The notes under the pieces were generated by a model. The model saw only the letters and a list, made by a program, of their open reading frames with translations, did not search any database and was not told the origin of the DNA. Source: Doris montereyensis (Eukaryota > Mollusca > Gastropoda > Nudibranchia > Dorididae). Taken from it: 64,000 bases of DNA. The translations under genes were made by a program, and so were the position numbers. Location of the stretch: positions 659,161 through 723,160 of the forward strand of contig JAXRKP010000033.1 of the NCBI GenBank assembly GCA_037039925.1. Reading direction: 5' to 3'. Position 1 is the stretch's first letter, and each line of letters starts with the position of its first letter. Below, in pieces: positions 31,728-44,306 of this stretch.

Positions 31728-32735
31728 TATGGATGAATAGAATTTGTCTAGTTAAAAAAAACAACCCATTCCCTTCTGAGTTGATGGAGAATATGTATCA
31801 CTAGGATCAGTCCAAATGTTATACCCACCTTTTGGAAGATAAGATAACCATTTAAGCTACAACATGATAAGCGAGATTGTGTCTCAAACAAGTGGACACA
31901 AAGTCTGCAAAATATGCAGACAGTAATGCAAGACGGTTACTTAATCAGTGTCTGTTTTCAACGCAGACAGTGATTGTCAATGCCAGTAGCTTCATGAAGT
32001 GGTCCCAAAAATGACAGAAAGGTGTGTAAATGTAAGATCCTGGGAATATGAATGCCCAAGGTGACTGACCCCGACTCAGTGGGTCCACCCAGACATATGG
32101 GGGTTAGCTGCTGTTACAGCAGTCCCAAACCAAATGGCGGCTATCAGCGAGGGAAGGCTGAGGTGAATGGATAGTGCCATTGCCTGTTAAAAATGGTCTC
32201 ATAACCTGTTGACCTGACAATAGAGAGTCTGTCAAAAGGGAGCGCCAAAGAAACTCTTTTATCTCTAGACCCGGGTAGATGAAGCTTGTTAGCCTGAAGA
32301 GAAGTTTGGCGTGTGTCCGTCCGGGGCCTATACCTTGACGATGGGGATTAAGGGCTCATCTCAGGTCTAAATCTAGGTGAGATCTATTTGTAGAGAATCA
32401 AAGAGGATCCAGGCTGTGTCAAAGCAGATGATAGAGGCTTAAAAAACAGAATTTAAATTCTCAACGAAGCAATGCAAAACTAAATTGATTAATTAGTCAT
32501 CGCCAAAAAATATTTCATCACTTTGAGTGCCACTATATATTCTATTCGGAAGAAGATGATAAATGTACCAGACATGGCTAGTGATCTTGATAACTTGAAC
32601 ATTTTCAGAAGTTTCTAAAGAAGAAGTAAAAGAGATTGTTTAATTGTTTTCTATACCAGCCATTTTCACACCTTTATACATGCCATTACCAGCTGTTTTT
32701 GGGCCCTTATATACTCTCCAATTACCATCTGTTTT
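31728..32735. other. Possible gene C intron or intergenic, no exon seen
   Basis: A GC-richer patch at about 32040-32400 (ccccgactcagtgggtccac, ccgtccggggcctatacctt) differs from its surroundings and may be a LINE leader or other repeat. I cannot place it. Confidence 0.35.
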
Positions 32736-33965
32736 GGGATCTTTTCATAAACAGGAATTGGGATGTTTTCATAAATAGGGTTTGGGATATTTTCATAAGT
32801 AGGGTTTGGGATGTTTTCATAAATAGGGTTTGGGATATTTTCATAAACAGGAATTGGGATGTTTTCATAAATAGGGTTTGGGATATTTTCATAAACAGGG
32901 TTTGGGATGTTTTCATAAATAGGGATTGGGATGTTTTCATAAATAGGGTTTGAGTTGTTTTCATAAATAGGATTTGGATTGTTTTCATGAATAGAGTTTG
33001 AAGTATTTTCATAAACAGGGATTGGGTTGTTTTCATAAACAGGGATTGGGATGTTTTCATAAATAGGGTTTGGAGTGTTTTCATAAATAGGGTTTGGAGT
33101 GTTTTCATAAATAGGGTTTGGAGTGTTTTCATAAACAGGGATTGGGATATTTTCATAGATAAGGATTGGGATGTTTTCATAAAGGGATTGGGATGTTTTC
33201 ATAAAGGGATTGGGATGTTTTCATAAATAGGGTTTGGAGTGTTTTCATAAATAGGGTTTGGAGTGTTTTCATAAATAGGGTTTGGAGTGTTTTCATAAAC
33301 AGGGATTGGGATGTTTTCATAAACAGGGATTGGGATGTTTTCATAAATAGGGTTTGGAGTGTTTTCATAAACAGGGATTGGGATGTTTTCATAAACAGGG
33401 ATTGGGATGTTTTCATAAATAGGGATTGGGATGTTTTCATAAATAGGGTTTGGAGTGTTTTCATAAATAGGGTTTGGAGTGTTTTCATAAATAGGGTTTG
33501 GGATGTTTTCATAAACAGGGTTTGGATTGTTTTCATAAATAGGGTTTGAAGTGTTTTCATCAACAGGGATTGGGATGTTTTCATAAACAGGGATTGGGAT
33601 GTTTTCATAAACAGGGATTGGGATGTTTTCATAAATAGGGTTTGGAGTGTTTTCAGAAATAGCGTTTGGGATGTTTTCAAAAATAGGGTTTGGGATGTTT
33701 TCATAAATAGGGTTTGGAGTGTTTTCATAAATAGGGTTTGGATTGTTTTCATAAATAGGGTTTGTAGTGTTTTCATAAATAGGGTTTGGAGTGTTTTCAG
33801 AAATAGGGTTTCGGATGTTTCCAGAATTAAATTTAGAATGTTTTTAGAAATAGAGTTTCAGATGTTTTCCAAAAATAGTGTTTCGGATGTTTTCAAAAAT
33901 AGTGTTTCGGATGTTTCCAGACATAGAGTTTCGAATGTTTTCAGAAATAGGTTTCGGATGTTTTC
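32736..33965. repeat. Minisatellite array, 24 bp unit, ~50 copies
   Basis: Unit ataaatagggtttggagtgt followed by tttc, with gggattgggatg variants. A unit of 24 bp keeps frame, so minus-strand frames of 152-199 codons appear (MKTSQSLF or NPIYENTP repeats). They arise from the repeat; no splice or start context supports a gene. The last copies (33800-33965) diverge. Confidence 0.96.
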
Positions 33966-34565
33966 AGAAATATGTTATGTTTAGAATTGGCAGTGCACAG
34001 CTGCCAACCAATATGTAAAATGCGTACTTTGAATGTTTTGTTTTTTGGTTTTGAGTCTGTAATTCTGTATTTATCTTCTTTTTCTTCTTGTTCTTGTTCT
34101 TATTCTTATTCTTGAAAAGTACATACATGAAGGTCAAGTGTTTTTGTTTGTTTAAGAAGCCCTAAACTAATGGCACAGACGTAGAGAAATTTGGGTGAAA
34201 TTGCAAAGGAATACTACTGTCATACTTTGCCAGAAAGAATAGCAATCGGCAGATTTTTCTTTTACTTCCTTTCAAAGGGTTTGATTCAAGTTCGACTATC
34301 AAATGTTTTCTGGAAGGTAATGAGCCATTGCTTATAATAGAATTATTTTGTGCGGCCAGAGTTTTTTTTTTTATTTGAAAAAGTTGGCAGCTATGGTCAT
34401 GTAATCACAGCTGCCATATTGCATTTCTCAGCTATGAATTGAAATTTAAGGAAAAGATAAAAAGACAAGACCTGCAATGTTTTTTTATTATAATAGTAGA
34501 ATGCTGAAAGAGGTTTCATAATAAAGAGGAAATAATTACTCACAACATTTACTATTCATTTTAGA
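33966..34565. other. AT-rich DNA, no gene seen
   Basis: Contains a ttcttcttgttcttg patch at about 34075-34115. Nothing else recognised. Confidence 0.4.
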
Positions 34566-34576
34566 TGTTCAATAAC

Positions 34577-35567
34577 TTTTTTCTTTCTTTCTTTATCAGT
34601 TCCCATTCTACCTTTCGTGTATGGGTTCAGATGCCCGAGATGATGTTTCTCCAGGATGCCCTGTCCTGGCATTTTTTGTTTCCTTCCAAAAATGTTAAAT
34701 TTCTATGCTTTAATGCCTCTTTTATATCTTCTTCTCACTTTCTCCGAGGTCTTTTACCTTGGGCTTTAGCACTGTATACTGAAGTAGCTATTCTATTGTC
34801 ATTCATTCTGTTAACATGCCCAAACCATCTCAATTGATTTATTTCTATCTTAGTTTTTATGCCATCTGCTTTGGTTTGATCTCTTATTGTTGTGTTTCTG
34901 ATTTTGTCTTTTTTAGTTTTCCCTACTACTCTGCTTAGTTATTTCATTTCAGCTGTCTGTACTCTACTGTATTCTCTACTATCTGAGGTCCAGGTTTCGC
35001 TGCCATAGAGGAGAGTAGGAAAATAAACTGTGTTGTATACTGCCATTTTGGTTTTTGTTGACAATTCTTGTTTACCTACAAATGCCTTTCCTAGATGATT
35101 ATATGTTGTACTTGCCTGTTTGATTCTCTGGCTGATTTCTTCTCTTAGCTTTCCCTCTGAGCTAATCATTATTCCTAGTTAATTGTAGGTTTGAACTTGT
35201 TCTAAATTCTCCTGGCCAATTTAAGATTTTGTGTTTTAGCTTCCCTAGTTACTAGCATTGTTTTGGTTTTCTTTGCATTTCCTCTCATTCCTCTTTTATT
35301 TAGTTCATTGTTCATAATGTTGATATTTGACTGAAGGTCACTTTCTGATTTTCCAAACACAACTAAATCATCGGCAAATGAAAGCATTGATACATTTACT
35401 GGTTTGAGCTTTCACATACCTACATTCATTTTCTTCATTTTTGAGGATGCCTTTGCAACTGAATCCATAACTGTGATAAACAAAAGAGGACTCAGGAAAC
35501 AACCCTGTCTTATCCTATATCTACATCAAATTCTGCAGATATGTTTCCAGCAGATATGTTTCCCAAA
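34577..35567 (-). mobile_element. RTE-like LINE family 1, 5'-truncated copy with target-site duplication
   Basis: The tail (ttttttctttctttcttt) is at 34577-34595. The reverse strand then carries the C-terminal block, KTKMAVYNTVYFPTLLYGSE (about 35050), the SFADDLVVFGKSESDLQSN region (about 35385) and a stretch upstream of it. Truncated at about 35567. Flanks tgttcaataac (34566-34576) and tgtccaataac (35568-35578) match 10/11. Confidence 0.87.
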
Positions 35568-35619
35568 TGTCCAATAACATTTCTATGACATTACATTTTT
35601 TTTCATTTTCTTTCATTCC

Positions 35620-36012
35620 TCTTCATTTTGTTAGTTATTCAAGCCGTTGATACATGTATTATATTGCTGAAGGTCACATTTTGATTTTTCCAAATAAAGC
35701 TAAATTGCCAGCAAATGAAAGCATTGATAAATTTACCAATGTGAGTTTTCACATACATGTACATACCTACATTCATTTTTTCACATTTTTGACGATGCTT
35801 TTGCGATTGCATCCATAAATATGATTAACAAAAGAGAGCTTAGAATGCAACCTTGTGTAACTCCTTTATTCACATCAAATTTTTTAAAGTTTCCAGCTAC
35901 TCTCACTGTATATATAATATTGGTTTATTGTAAACACTTTTAATGACTTTATTTACATTTTGCCCTTTACAGGAATACCATAGTTTATCCCTACTCACAG
36001 TGTCAAATGCAG
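35620..36012 (-). mobile_element. LINE family 1 fragment, reverse transcriptase part
   Basis: A diverged second copy in the same orientation. It shows the same antisense of the FADD region (gccagcaaatgaaagcattg) and, further on, a piece whose reverse complement encodes an AAFDTV-like motif. It has no tail and ends where an inverted piece begins. Confidence 0.7.
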
Positions 36013-36088
36013 CAGTTGCTTTTATTTGCTGATGATTTAGCTCTATTTGGAAAATCAGAAGGTGACCTTCATTATAATATCAAGAGGC
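36013..36088 (+). mobile_element. Short LINE family 1 piece in opposite orientation
   Basis: tttgctgatgatttagctct, then atttggaaaatcagaaggtg, encodes FADDLALFGKSEGDL on the plus strand. It directly abuts the minus-oriented fragment, which points to an inversion or rearranged insertion. Confidence 0.75.
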
Positions 36089-36411
36089 CCATTTTCTTTT
36101 CCTATATAGCGTCATAAAATATATATATGAAGTATAATGAAGGCAATCTTCTTAATTGATGTCCCAATTTCTTCAAGCCCTCTCGTTTAAGGACTTGCAA
36201 GTTCCATTGTACATGTAAGCCTAGTTATTGAGTCGAAAAGTGTGTCATATTAATTGTGACGAACAGAACACACACTTCGACATCATCGTCAGGCAATGCA
36301 CAACAGCTCTTTTCATGTCATCTGGCTGACATTGAATTCTTAATTGCTTCTACTGACGTGTGGTGTACGCTTGCCAAACATTGCAGTCTTCTCTCTGTCT
36401 GTATGTCTCTG

Positions 36412-36700
<289 letters not shown>

Positions 36701-36912
36701 AATGGGGCCCTATAAATCCTCATTATTTATCTTTCCTGTTATTTCAACATTCTTCTTAATTGACATGATATCTTCAGTCCCTTTGGTATTTTGAGATATT
36801 TGGTGTCCATTGCATTTGTATCATTGATCACTTCATTGATTTGACTTGTTCACAGTTGAAAGGTTAAAAAAGAAAAGAATTGTAACAAATGACTCATGTT
36901 TAACTTATGCAG

Positions 36913-36999
36913 AGCGGCAGTGGCAGAAGACTGAGTGGAATCGATCAGGCCATGAAGATGATGTCGTATCACATGGGACGCATCTCTTTTGAGTGTGAG
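36913..36999 (+). CDS. Candidate internal exon (29 codons), possibly gene C
   Basis: Acceptor aacttatgcag|AGC and donor GAG|GTTTGT, phase 0 at both ends. It encodes SGSGRRLSGIDQAMKMMSYH and then MGRISFECE. Codon choice strongly favours this frame, and the other two frames stop inside. Its phase fits the donor at 31343 upstream and the terminal exon at 40889 downstream. No family recognised. Confidence 0.55.
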
Positions 37000-37058
37000 G
37001 TTTGTGCCTTGTGAGAGAAATACTCTCTGAATTAAGTGTTTGACATTTGTTTTGTACT

Positions 37059-37133
37059 CACACACACACACACACACACACACATATTATATATGAATTA
37101 AAGTGTGTATGTGTGTGTGTATATATATAGATA
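37059..37133. repeat. CA / GT / AT dinucleotide microsatellites
   Basis: (ca)n at 37061-37083, then gtgtgtatgtgtgtgtgtat and a short tagatagg patch. Confidence 0.9.
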
Positions 37134-37429
37134 GGTAGACAGATGTTTTTCACTTACATTTAGATAAACAGCCTTATTGAATGAAGACTTGAACCCATTG
37201 TAAGAAACAGCAAATTGGTGACACTGTGAAAATGATAAATTTTGATTTGTAAACTGTCTTTTTCTAGCTTTATTTTAGTTTACATGCTTATGTTTTGTAT
37301 ATATCCTTGTTTACTGAGAAGAAATGTTTAAATGATGAACGTAGCTAGTCATGACATTTTGTCTCTTTCTCATGACTCATTAGAGGAGCATAAGGCACCA
37401 ACAAAACGTCTCTATTTAACTCTGTCCTG

Positions 37430-38190
37430 TGCCATTCAGTCTGGTTTCATTCCATGGCTTTCTTATTTCCTTTCATTCTTGTTCTTCTGTCCTTCGCCAT
37501 GTTCCTGTTGGCCTTCCTACTTTTCTTTGGCCTTGAGGTGTCCATGTCAAGGCTATGGCTGGATGTCTCATATTCTTCATTCTGAGCACACTGCCTATCC
37601 ACTTCCATCTTCTCTGAAAACTTCCAATATAATATTATAATTTATTACAGTTCTTGCTGCTATCTCTCTATTGGATATTCTATCTTCCCATTTTACGTGA
37701 AGTATTCTTCTTAGATATCTTTCTTCAAATCCTCTCAACGTGCTCTCTCATTGGCTCTCAAGTTTCAGCTGCAAACAGTAGGACTGCGCGAACACTGGAA
37801 TTTTAAATTGTATCATTTCAATTTCGTTTTGACTGAGTAGCTTTTGGATCTCCAAATGGGTCTCATCTCCATCTTGTGGAATGCTGAAGCGGCCGATGCT
37901 ATTCTTGTGACTATTTCTTCTTCCATGTCACTTTCTGCTGTTACTGTGCTGCCAAGGTATTTGAACTCATTTAGCTCCTTCAGGTCCTTCTCATTCACTT
38001 TCATGAGTGTTTTTATCTTGGTGTTAAGTTTCAGGATTTTAGTTTTAGATTGTTTTATCTTTAACTTTAATCCAACAGACATGGTTGCCATTTCTATGTA
38101 GTAGGTTTTCTCCTGAATGTCTTTGTGAGAGTGTGAAAGCAGAGCAATATCATCGGTGAAATCAATGTCTCCTGTGAAAGTCCCAAGTTA
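37430..38190 (-). mobile_element. LINE family 2 (RTE-like) reverse transcriptase remnant
   Basis: The minus strand carries a catalytic-motif variant in DFTDDIALLSHSHKDIQEKT (about 38160), then VGLKLKIKQSKTKILKLN, FKYLGSTVTAESDMEEEI and RPIWRSKSYSVKTKL. After frameshifts comes a C-terminal WKWIGSVLRM with a GQRKVGRPTGTWRRT tail (about 37600-37480). The sequence clearly differs from LINE family 1. It is inactive and truncated. Confidence 0.82.
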
Positions 38191-38334
38191 TGCCACGGGG
38201 CTTGTAGTCACAATATTAGCTGATGTTATTAAATCACTAAACATATGACATTAACACGTATAAGTAAATTTCATTCATTGCCATTATGGCTCATAGAGCT
38301 GCAGCTTATCCGGTTTTCCATAGCGTGAAGTGGG

Positions 38335-38492
38335 ATATGTGATAATAGTCACCTCCTGGACCTAGGGGAAAGTGTGTGTTATGTGTCTTTCCTAAGGAAC
38401 ACAATGTCGGACTCAGCTTTGCTAGGATTTAAACCCTGGACCTCATGATCCATAGCCCGGTAACCTAACTACTCAGCCAACGGTGTCACAAC
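38335..38492 (-). repeat. tRNA-derived SINE family B, copy 2
   Basis: On the minus strand: gttggctgagtagttaggtt (A-box region), ccgggctatggatcatgagg, tccagggtttaaatccta (B box), then ctaggtccaggaggtgacta. Promoter boxes are close to consensus. Confidence 0.75.
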
Positions 38493-38679
38493 ATGTAAAA
38501 AATAACTACAATATTCTCTTTATTTTTCATATCTTTTTTCCGTTTTGTAATGGTATGTGTGTTTAGTAATTAAGGTTTAATTTTATTTAAAGGGAACAGA
38601 TTTGGTAAAAATAAGAACAAAAAAACCCAAAACAAAACCAACAAAAAACACAAACAAACCAGTTTCCTTACATGTTATA

Positions 38680-39775
38680 TTCCAACAGTTCCAATACATT
38701 TTATGTTTCAAACAGCTTCCTTGCATGTTATATTCCAACAGCTGTAATACATTTTATGTTTCAAACAGCTTTCTTAAATTGTATATCTCAAACAGCTTCT
38801 GTACATTGTATAGTCAAAACAGCTTCCATAGATTGTGTATTCCAAACAGCTTCCATAGACTGTGTATTCCAAACAGCTTCCATAGATTGTGTGTTCCAAA
38901 CAGCTTGCATAGATTGTGTATTCCAAACAGCTTCCATAGATTGTGTATTCCAAACAGCTTCCATAGATTGTGTATTCCAAACAGCTTCCATAGACTGTGT
39001 ATTCCAAACAGCTTCCATAGATTGTGTATTCCAAACAGCTTCCATAGATTGTGTATTCCAAACAGCTTCCATAGATTGTGTATTCCAAACAGCTTCCATA
39101 GACTGTGTATTCCAAACAGCTTCCATAGATTGTGTATTCCAAACAGCTTCCATAGATTGTGTATTCCAAACAGCTTCCATAGATTGTGTATTCCAAACAG
39201 CTTCCATAGATTTTGTATTCCAAACAACTTCCATAGATTGTGTATTCCAAACAGCTTCCATAGATTGTGTATTCCAAACAGTTTCCATGGATTGTGTATT
39301 CCAAACAGCTTCCATAGATTGTGTATTCCAAACAGCTTCCATAGATTGTGTATTCCAAACAGTTTCCATGGATTGTGTATTCCAAACAGCTTCCATAGAT
39401 TGTGTATTCCAAACAGCTTCCATAGATTGTGTATTCCAAACAGTTTCCATAGATTGTGTATTCCAAACAGCTTCCATGGATTGTGTATTCCAAACAGCTT
39501 GCATAGATTGTGTATTCCAAACAGCTTCCATAGATTGTGTATTCCAAACCGTTTCCATGGATTGTGTGTTCCAAACAGCTTCCATAGATTGTGTATTCCA
39601 AACAGCTTCCATAGATTATGTATTCCAAACAGCTTCCATAGATTATGTATTCCAAACAGCTTCTATGGATTGTGTATTCCAAACAGCTTTTATAGATTGT
39701 GTATTCCAAACAGCTTTCATAGATTGTGTATTCCAAACAGCTGTCATAGATTGTGTATTCCAAACAGCTTTCATG
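38680..39775. repeat. Minisatellite array, 27 bp unit, ~36 regular copies
   Basis: Unit attccaaacagcttccatag followed by attgtgt. The first 140 bp are diverged versions with cattttatgtttcaaac. A unit of 27 bp leaves frames of 412, 379 and 329 codons open on both strands (for example HRLCIPNSF repeats). They are not considered genes. Confidence 0.97.
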
Positions 39776-40095
39776 CTTTTACTATACTGTTTCATCCTCT
39801 GTTGCCGTTAATCATCGGGAGGAGATTCAACGCTCTTTGATAGGCCATCTCAGCCGCTCTCTGGAGTGGTGGATATTGGTTTACTTTGGTGTGTTGCATG
39901 GTCTGCCTCTTCCCCTTATGACCTGAGTATTTGGTGTTATGTGCTCTCAAGGCTGGCTTGTTAGGTTGGCATTTCATAATAGTTGGCCAAACCATTTGGT
40001 TCTCTGCTTGTCTTTAAAGTATAAAGTGTGCAGGCAGACAGAGTTCTATACCAACGTTTCATCTTACTTCTTCGTTTCTCCATCTGTCCCTTCTT
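39776..40095. other. Spacer between two related minisatellite arrays
   Basis: About 320 bp of unique sequence with no recognised feature. Confidence 0.5.
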
Positions 40096-40888
40096 CCATA
40101 CATTGTGTATCCAAGCGGCTTCCATACATTTTATACATTCCAAACAGCTTCCATACATTTTATACACTCCAAACAGCTTCCATACATTTTATACATTCCA
40201 AACAGCTTCCATACATTTTATATCCTAACGGCTTTCGGTCATTGTATATCCAAACAGCTTCCATACATTTTATATCCAAACAGCTTCCATACATTTTATA
40301 TCCAAACAGCTTCCATACATTGTATATTCAAACAGCTTCCATACATTGTATATTCCAAATAGCTTCCATACATTTTATATATTCCAAACAACTTCCATAC
40401 ATTGTATATTCCAAACAGCTTCCATACATTTTATATCCAAACAGCTTCCATACATTTTATATCCAAACAGCTTCCATACATTTTATATCCAAACAGCTTC
40501 CATACATTGTATATTCAAACAGCTTCCATACATTGTATATTCCAAACAGCTTCCATACATTTTATATATTCCAAACAACTTCCATACATTGTATATTCCA
40601 AACAGCTTCCATACATTTTATATCCAAGTGGCTTCCATCCATTTTATATATTCCAAACAGCTTCCATACATTTTACATATTCAAAACAGCTTCAATACAT
40701 TTTATAGATTCCAAACAGCTGCCATACATTTATATCCAAACGGCTTTCATACATTTTATGTATTCCAAACAGTTTTCATACATTTTATATATTCCAAACA
40801 ATTTTCATACATTTTATACATTCCAAACAGTTTTCATACATTTTATATATTCCAAACGACTTGCGTCAATTTTATATATTCCACACAG
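40096..40888. repeat. Minisatellite array related to the 27 bp array
   Basis: Units of about 24-30 bp: ccaaacagcttccatacatt followed by ttatat(att). The ccaaacagcttccata core is shared with the array at 38680. The last unit (ttatatattccacacag) forms the splice acceptor of the next exon. Confidence 0.95.
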
Positions 40889-41011
40889 TGCCATTTTGAA
40901 GACGTTCCTCTCAGTGTCATGAGCAGGGCAGACAAGCGGCATTGTCGAAGGTTCCACAAAGGCCTCATTGGAAGGAAGAAAGCTGGGGAGAAGAGAAAAA
41001 CCAAAGAATGA
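40889..41011 (+). CDS. Candidate terminal exon with basic C-terminus, possibly gene C
   Basis: Acceptor tatattccacacag|TGC, phase 0, with TGA at 41009-41011. It encodes CHFEDVPLSVMSRADKRHC, then RRFHKGLIGRKKAGEKRKTKE, a highly basic tail that could act as a nuclear-localisation or nucleic-acid-binding signal. Phase fits the exon at 36913. No family recognised. Confidence 0.5.
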   Translation, partial: CHFEDVPLSVMSRADKRHCRRFHKGLIGRKKAGEKRKTKE

Positions 41012-41344
41012 AAAGATTTCCAAACATGTCCAAAGCTTCTGAATCTCTCCTTTTTAATTTTTTTTTAGCAACAACAGAAAAAGAAGAACTTTAAAAAAAT
41101 GTATCGATGTTTTTTTCTGTAGTTGCACTGTCTTTTGAGTGAAACTTTCTGTGATATTTGCCTTTTATAGCAATGGCATTGACTGGTCAATTAAAAGACG
41201 TCATGAAAGTACTTAATAGGAGAGATTTTAAAGAAATATAAAGACTACTGAGAGTGACCTAAGATTTTTATAAATACTGTGATTCAGACTGTTCTGACAT
41301 GAAGGGAAATTTTCAAAGACTATAGAATAGGCCCTAAGGTAAAT
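41012..41344. other. Possible 3' UTR or intergenic
   Basis: AT-rich. A ccttttatagcaatg stretch and A-rich patches occur, but no convincing polyadenylation signal directly after the stop. Confidence 0.35.
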
Positions 41345-42285
41345 TTCTTATTTCAAATACTTAAAAAAGGACCTTTATATAGATTTCTCATTTTAAACAC
41401 TGAAGAAAGAGCGCTAATGCAGATTTCTCATTTCAAAAACGGAAGACAGAACCTTATTACAGATTTCTCATTTCAAATACTGAAGAAAGAGCCCTAATAC
41501 AAATTTCTCATTTCAAACACTAAAGACCAAGCCTTAATAGTGATACAGATTTCTCATTTCAAACACTTAAGAAAGAGCCCTTATACTTATACAGATTTCT
41601 CATTTCAAACACTGAAGAAAGAGCCCTAATACAGCTTTCTCATTTCAAACACTGAAGAAAGAGCCCTAATACAGCTTTCTCATTTCAAACACTGAAAAAA
41701 GAGCCCTTAAACAGATTTCTCATTTCAAACACTGAAGAAAGAGTCCTAATACAGATTTCTCATTTCAAACACTGAAGAAAGAGTCCTAATACAGATTGTT
41801 CATTTCAAACACTGAAGAAAGATCCCTAATGCAGATTGCTCATTTTAAACACTGAAAAAAGAGCCCTAAGACAGCATTCTCATTTCGAACACTGAAGAAA
41901 TAGCCCTAATACAGATTTCTCATTTCAAACACTGAAGAAAGAGCCCAATACAGATTTCTCATTTCAAACACTGAAGAAATAGCCCTAATACAGATTTCTC
42001 TTTTCAAACACTGAAGACAGAGCCCTAATACAGATTTTTCATTTCAAACATTGAAGACAAGAGCCTTGATACCGATTTCAAACATTTAAGAAAGAGCCCT
42101 AATACAAATTTCTCATTTCAAACACTGAAGAAATAGCCGTAATACAGATTTTTCATTTTTAAACACTGAAGAAAGACAGACCCTTAATGCAGATTTCTCA
42201 TTTTAAACACTGAAGAAAGGGCCTTAATGCAGATTTCTCATTTGAAACACTGAAGAAAGGGTTTTAATGCAGGTTTCTCAATTTT
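41345..42285. repeat. Minisatellite array, ~40 bp unit, ~22 copies
   Basis: Unit gaaagagccctaatacagat followed by ttctcatttcaaacactgaa, with small indels and occasional duplicated tatac or gatac. Confidence 0.95.
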
Positions 42286-43712
42286 TAAAATTTGTTCACA
42301 CATAATTTATTATATCAAGAGTAGTCAGAAGAGTTGACTGGAGAAACGATTAGTTTATTTTAAAAAAGAAGCCTTCGGTCATTCCCCCTTAAAGTAAAGG
42401 TAATCCTTTCATTGAGGTCTGAGAAATAATCGGTAAGAACTTGAAAGAACAATCGTGTTCCTGAGAAAAGAAAATACAGACTATCAAAGACATTTTTAAA
42501 TTGAAATTTGTTTTTTTCTTCTCAGAAACAACTTTTTGTGACTGATTATTTTTTCATCTCTTCATTTTTATATCTCTCTTTATATTGTTTGGGTAAGCAC
42601 TGTGTATGAATGCATGTGAGTTTCAACGATCAAGGAGTTGGTTTGTGTTTCATATGGTGTAGGTGTGTTTCATTTTCATGTTTAATTTTTAAAATTATTA
42701 TGTTTAAGTTTAATTAAAAGATATTGCATTGTGTTGATGTCATTATACATCCAATTCAATCAATCAACTGGGAAGTTTGTTTGCACCCTTGCAGTCATTC
42801 CTGGCTTTGGAAGTGAAAGAACTGAAAGGCTTGTAAATGTAATGAAATGATTGCTTGTAGACAAAAACGAAAAGAAAAAAGAGAAGGTTAGAGCCCCAGA
42901 AAGCAAAACATATATGTCTCTTGTCTCGAGTCTACCTAAAGTTGTCTGTGGTCATGATGTCTATTCAATCTTCCTCTCGTTTGCTTCATGAAGTTCATTC
43001 ATGCCTGCTTAATTATGTTATTGCTTGCACTTGCTGGGATGCATTTTATCCATAGCGGCACTGACACATCGAAGAATATTTCATAACTTTAAAACATTAT
43101 TTTATCTTAGAGAGAGAACAAATATTTTTTCGAGAAAAAGTCTGTGGATTCCAACATCCCAACCCATCATGCCTATTTCCATTGTTCTCAAATTGTTCTG
43201 CTCTATCGCATATAATTTACTCTTACTCTTATGAATTAGTTACATCAAGAATATAATAAGTGAATGAACCAAAATGTTACATCAAGTGAAGAAATATCTG
43301 ACTTTATTAAAACGTGTTGATTTATGTCAAACTGGTGAACAAAGAGATATAGCATTTTGTATGGTTTTTTTTACATCCCTCCCCCCCCCCCCTCCCTGTT
43401 TTAAGAAGCTCATTTTTTATATCTTTGGTGCTACTGATACAAATCTATACTGGTGCTTTGTTTACAAGTGATATGCACTCCTGTAGTTATATATTCTATA
43501 GTTTTACAATTTTACCTAATGCGCAATAAAATCAAATAAATTCCTCTCATGTTGTATAGGACTGCTTTTGTCTCATTTAAACTGTGTATGGTGTGAATGA
43601 CCTGTTTTGTTGTAGGAGATCATAAGGAACATATTTGGAGTTTGGTCAGGTGCATGAGACTGAGATGCATGTTGGTGTGTGAATTGTTGTTGCATCCATT
43701 GCATCTGTGGGT
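42286..43712. other. AT-rich DNA, no gene seen
   Basis: A C-run (about 43380-43392) is the only notable tract. No exon or repeat family recognised in about 1.4 kb. Confidence 0.4.
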
Positions 43713-43851
43713 GGTTAGCGGGCACTGCTCAGCTGGTAGGTCCTATTTCTTTCCTTTCGCTCTTTCACTTATCTGTCATCTTGCTGTTTCCTCTTAATTC
43801 ACCTTGAGATCACTGCATATAGTGCATAGGGAGAATTTCAATGAAACAAAA
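43713..43851 (+). repeat. Dispersed repeat family A, copy 6 (opposite orientation)
   Basis: Reads gcgggcactgctcagctggt, aggtcctatttctttccttt, gctgtttcctcttaattcac, cttgagatcactgca and finally aatttcaatgaaac. This is the reverse complement of the copies at 8851 and 17269. Confidence 0.85.
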
Positions 43852-44011
43852 TCTCCATCTTTCCCTGTTGATTTTCACTGACTTATTCTTATCTCCTCTT
43901 ATCCAGAGATAGTAATGATGGACAGAATTTATGTAAAAAACAAGATGCAAGACAGGGATTACATATACACACCGCAAATTTCAACGTTTCTGTCAAATTT
44001 TATGAACTCTC

Positions 44012-44306
<295 letters not shown>

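Noticed and set aside
32666..33776. Minus-strand frames of 152-199 codons with MKTSQSLF or NPIYENTP repeats
   Set aside because: Produced by a 24-bp minisatellite; both related frames are open and variants are not coding-like.
38602..39840. Open frames of 412, 379 and 329 codons on both strands
   Set aside because: They are translations of a 27-bp tandem repeat, open in several frames at once, without start, splice or composition evidence.
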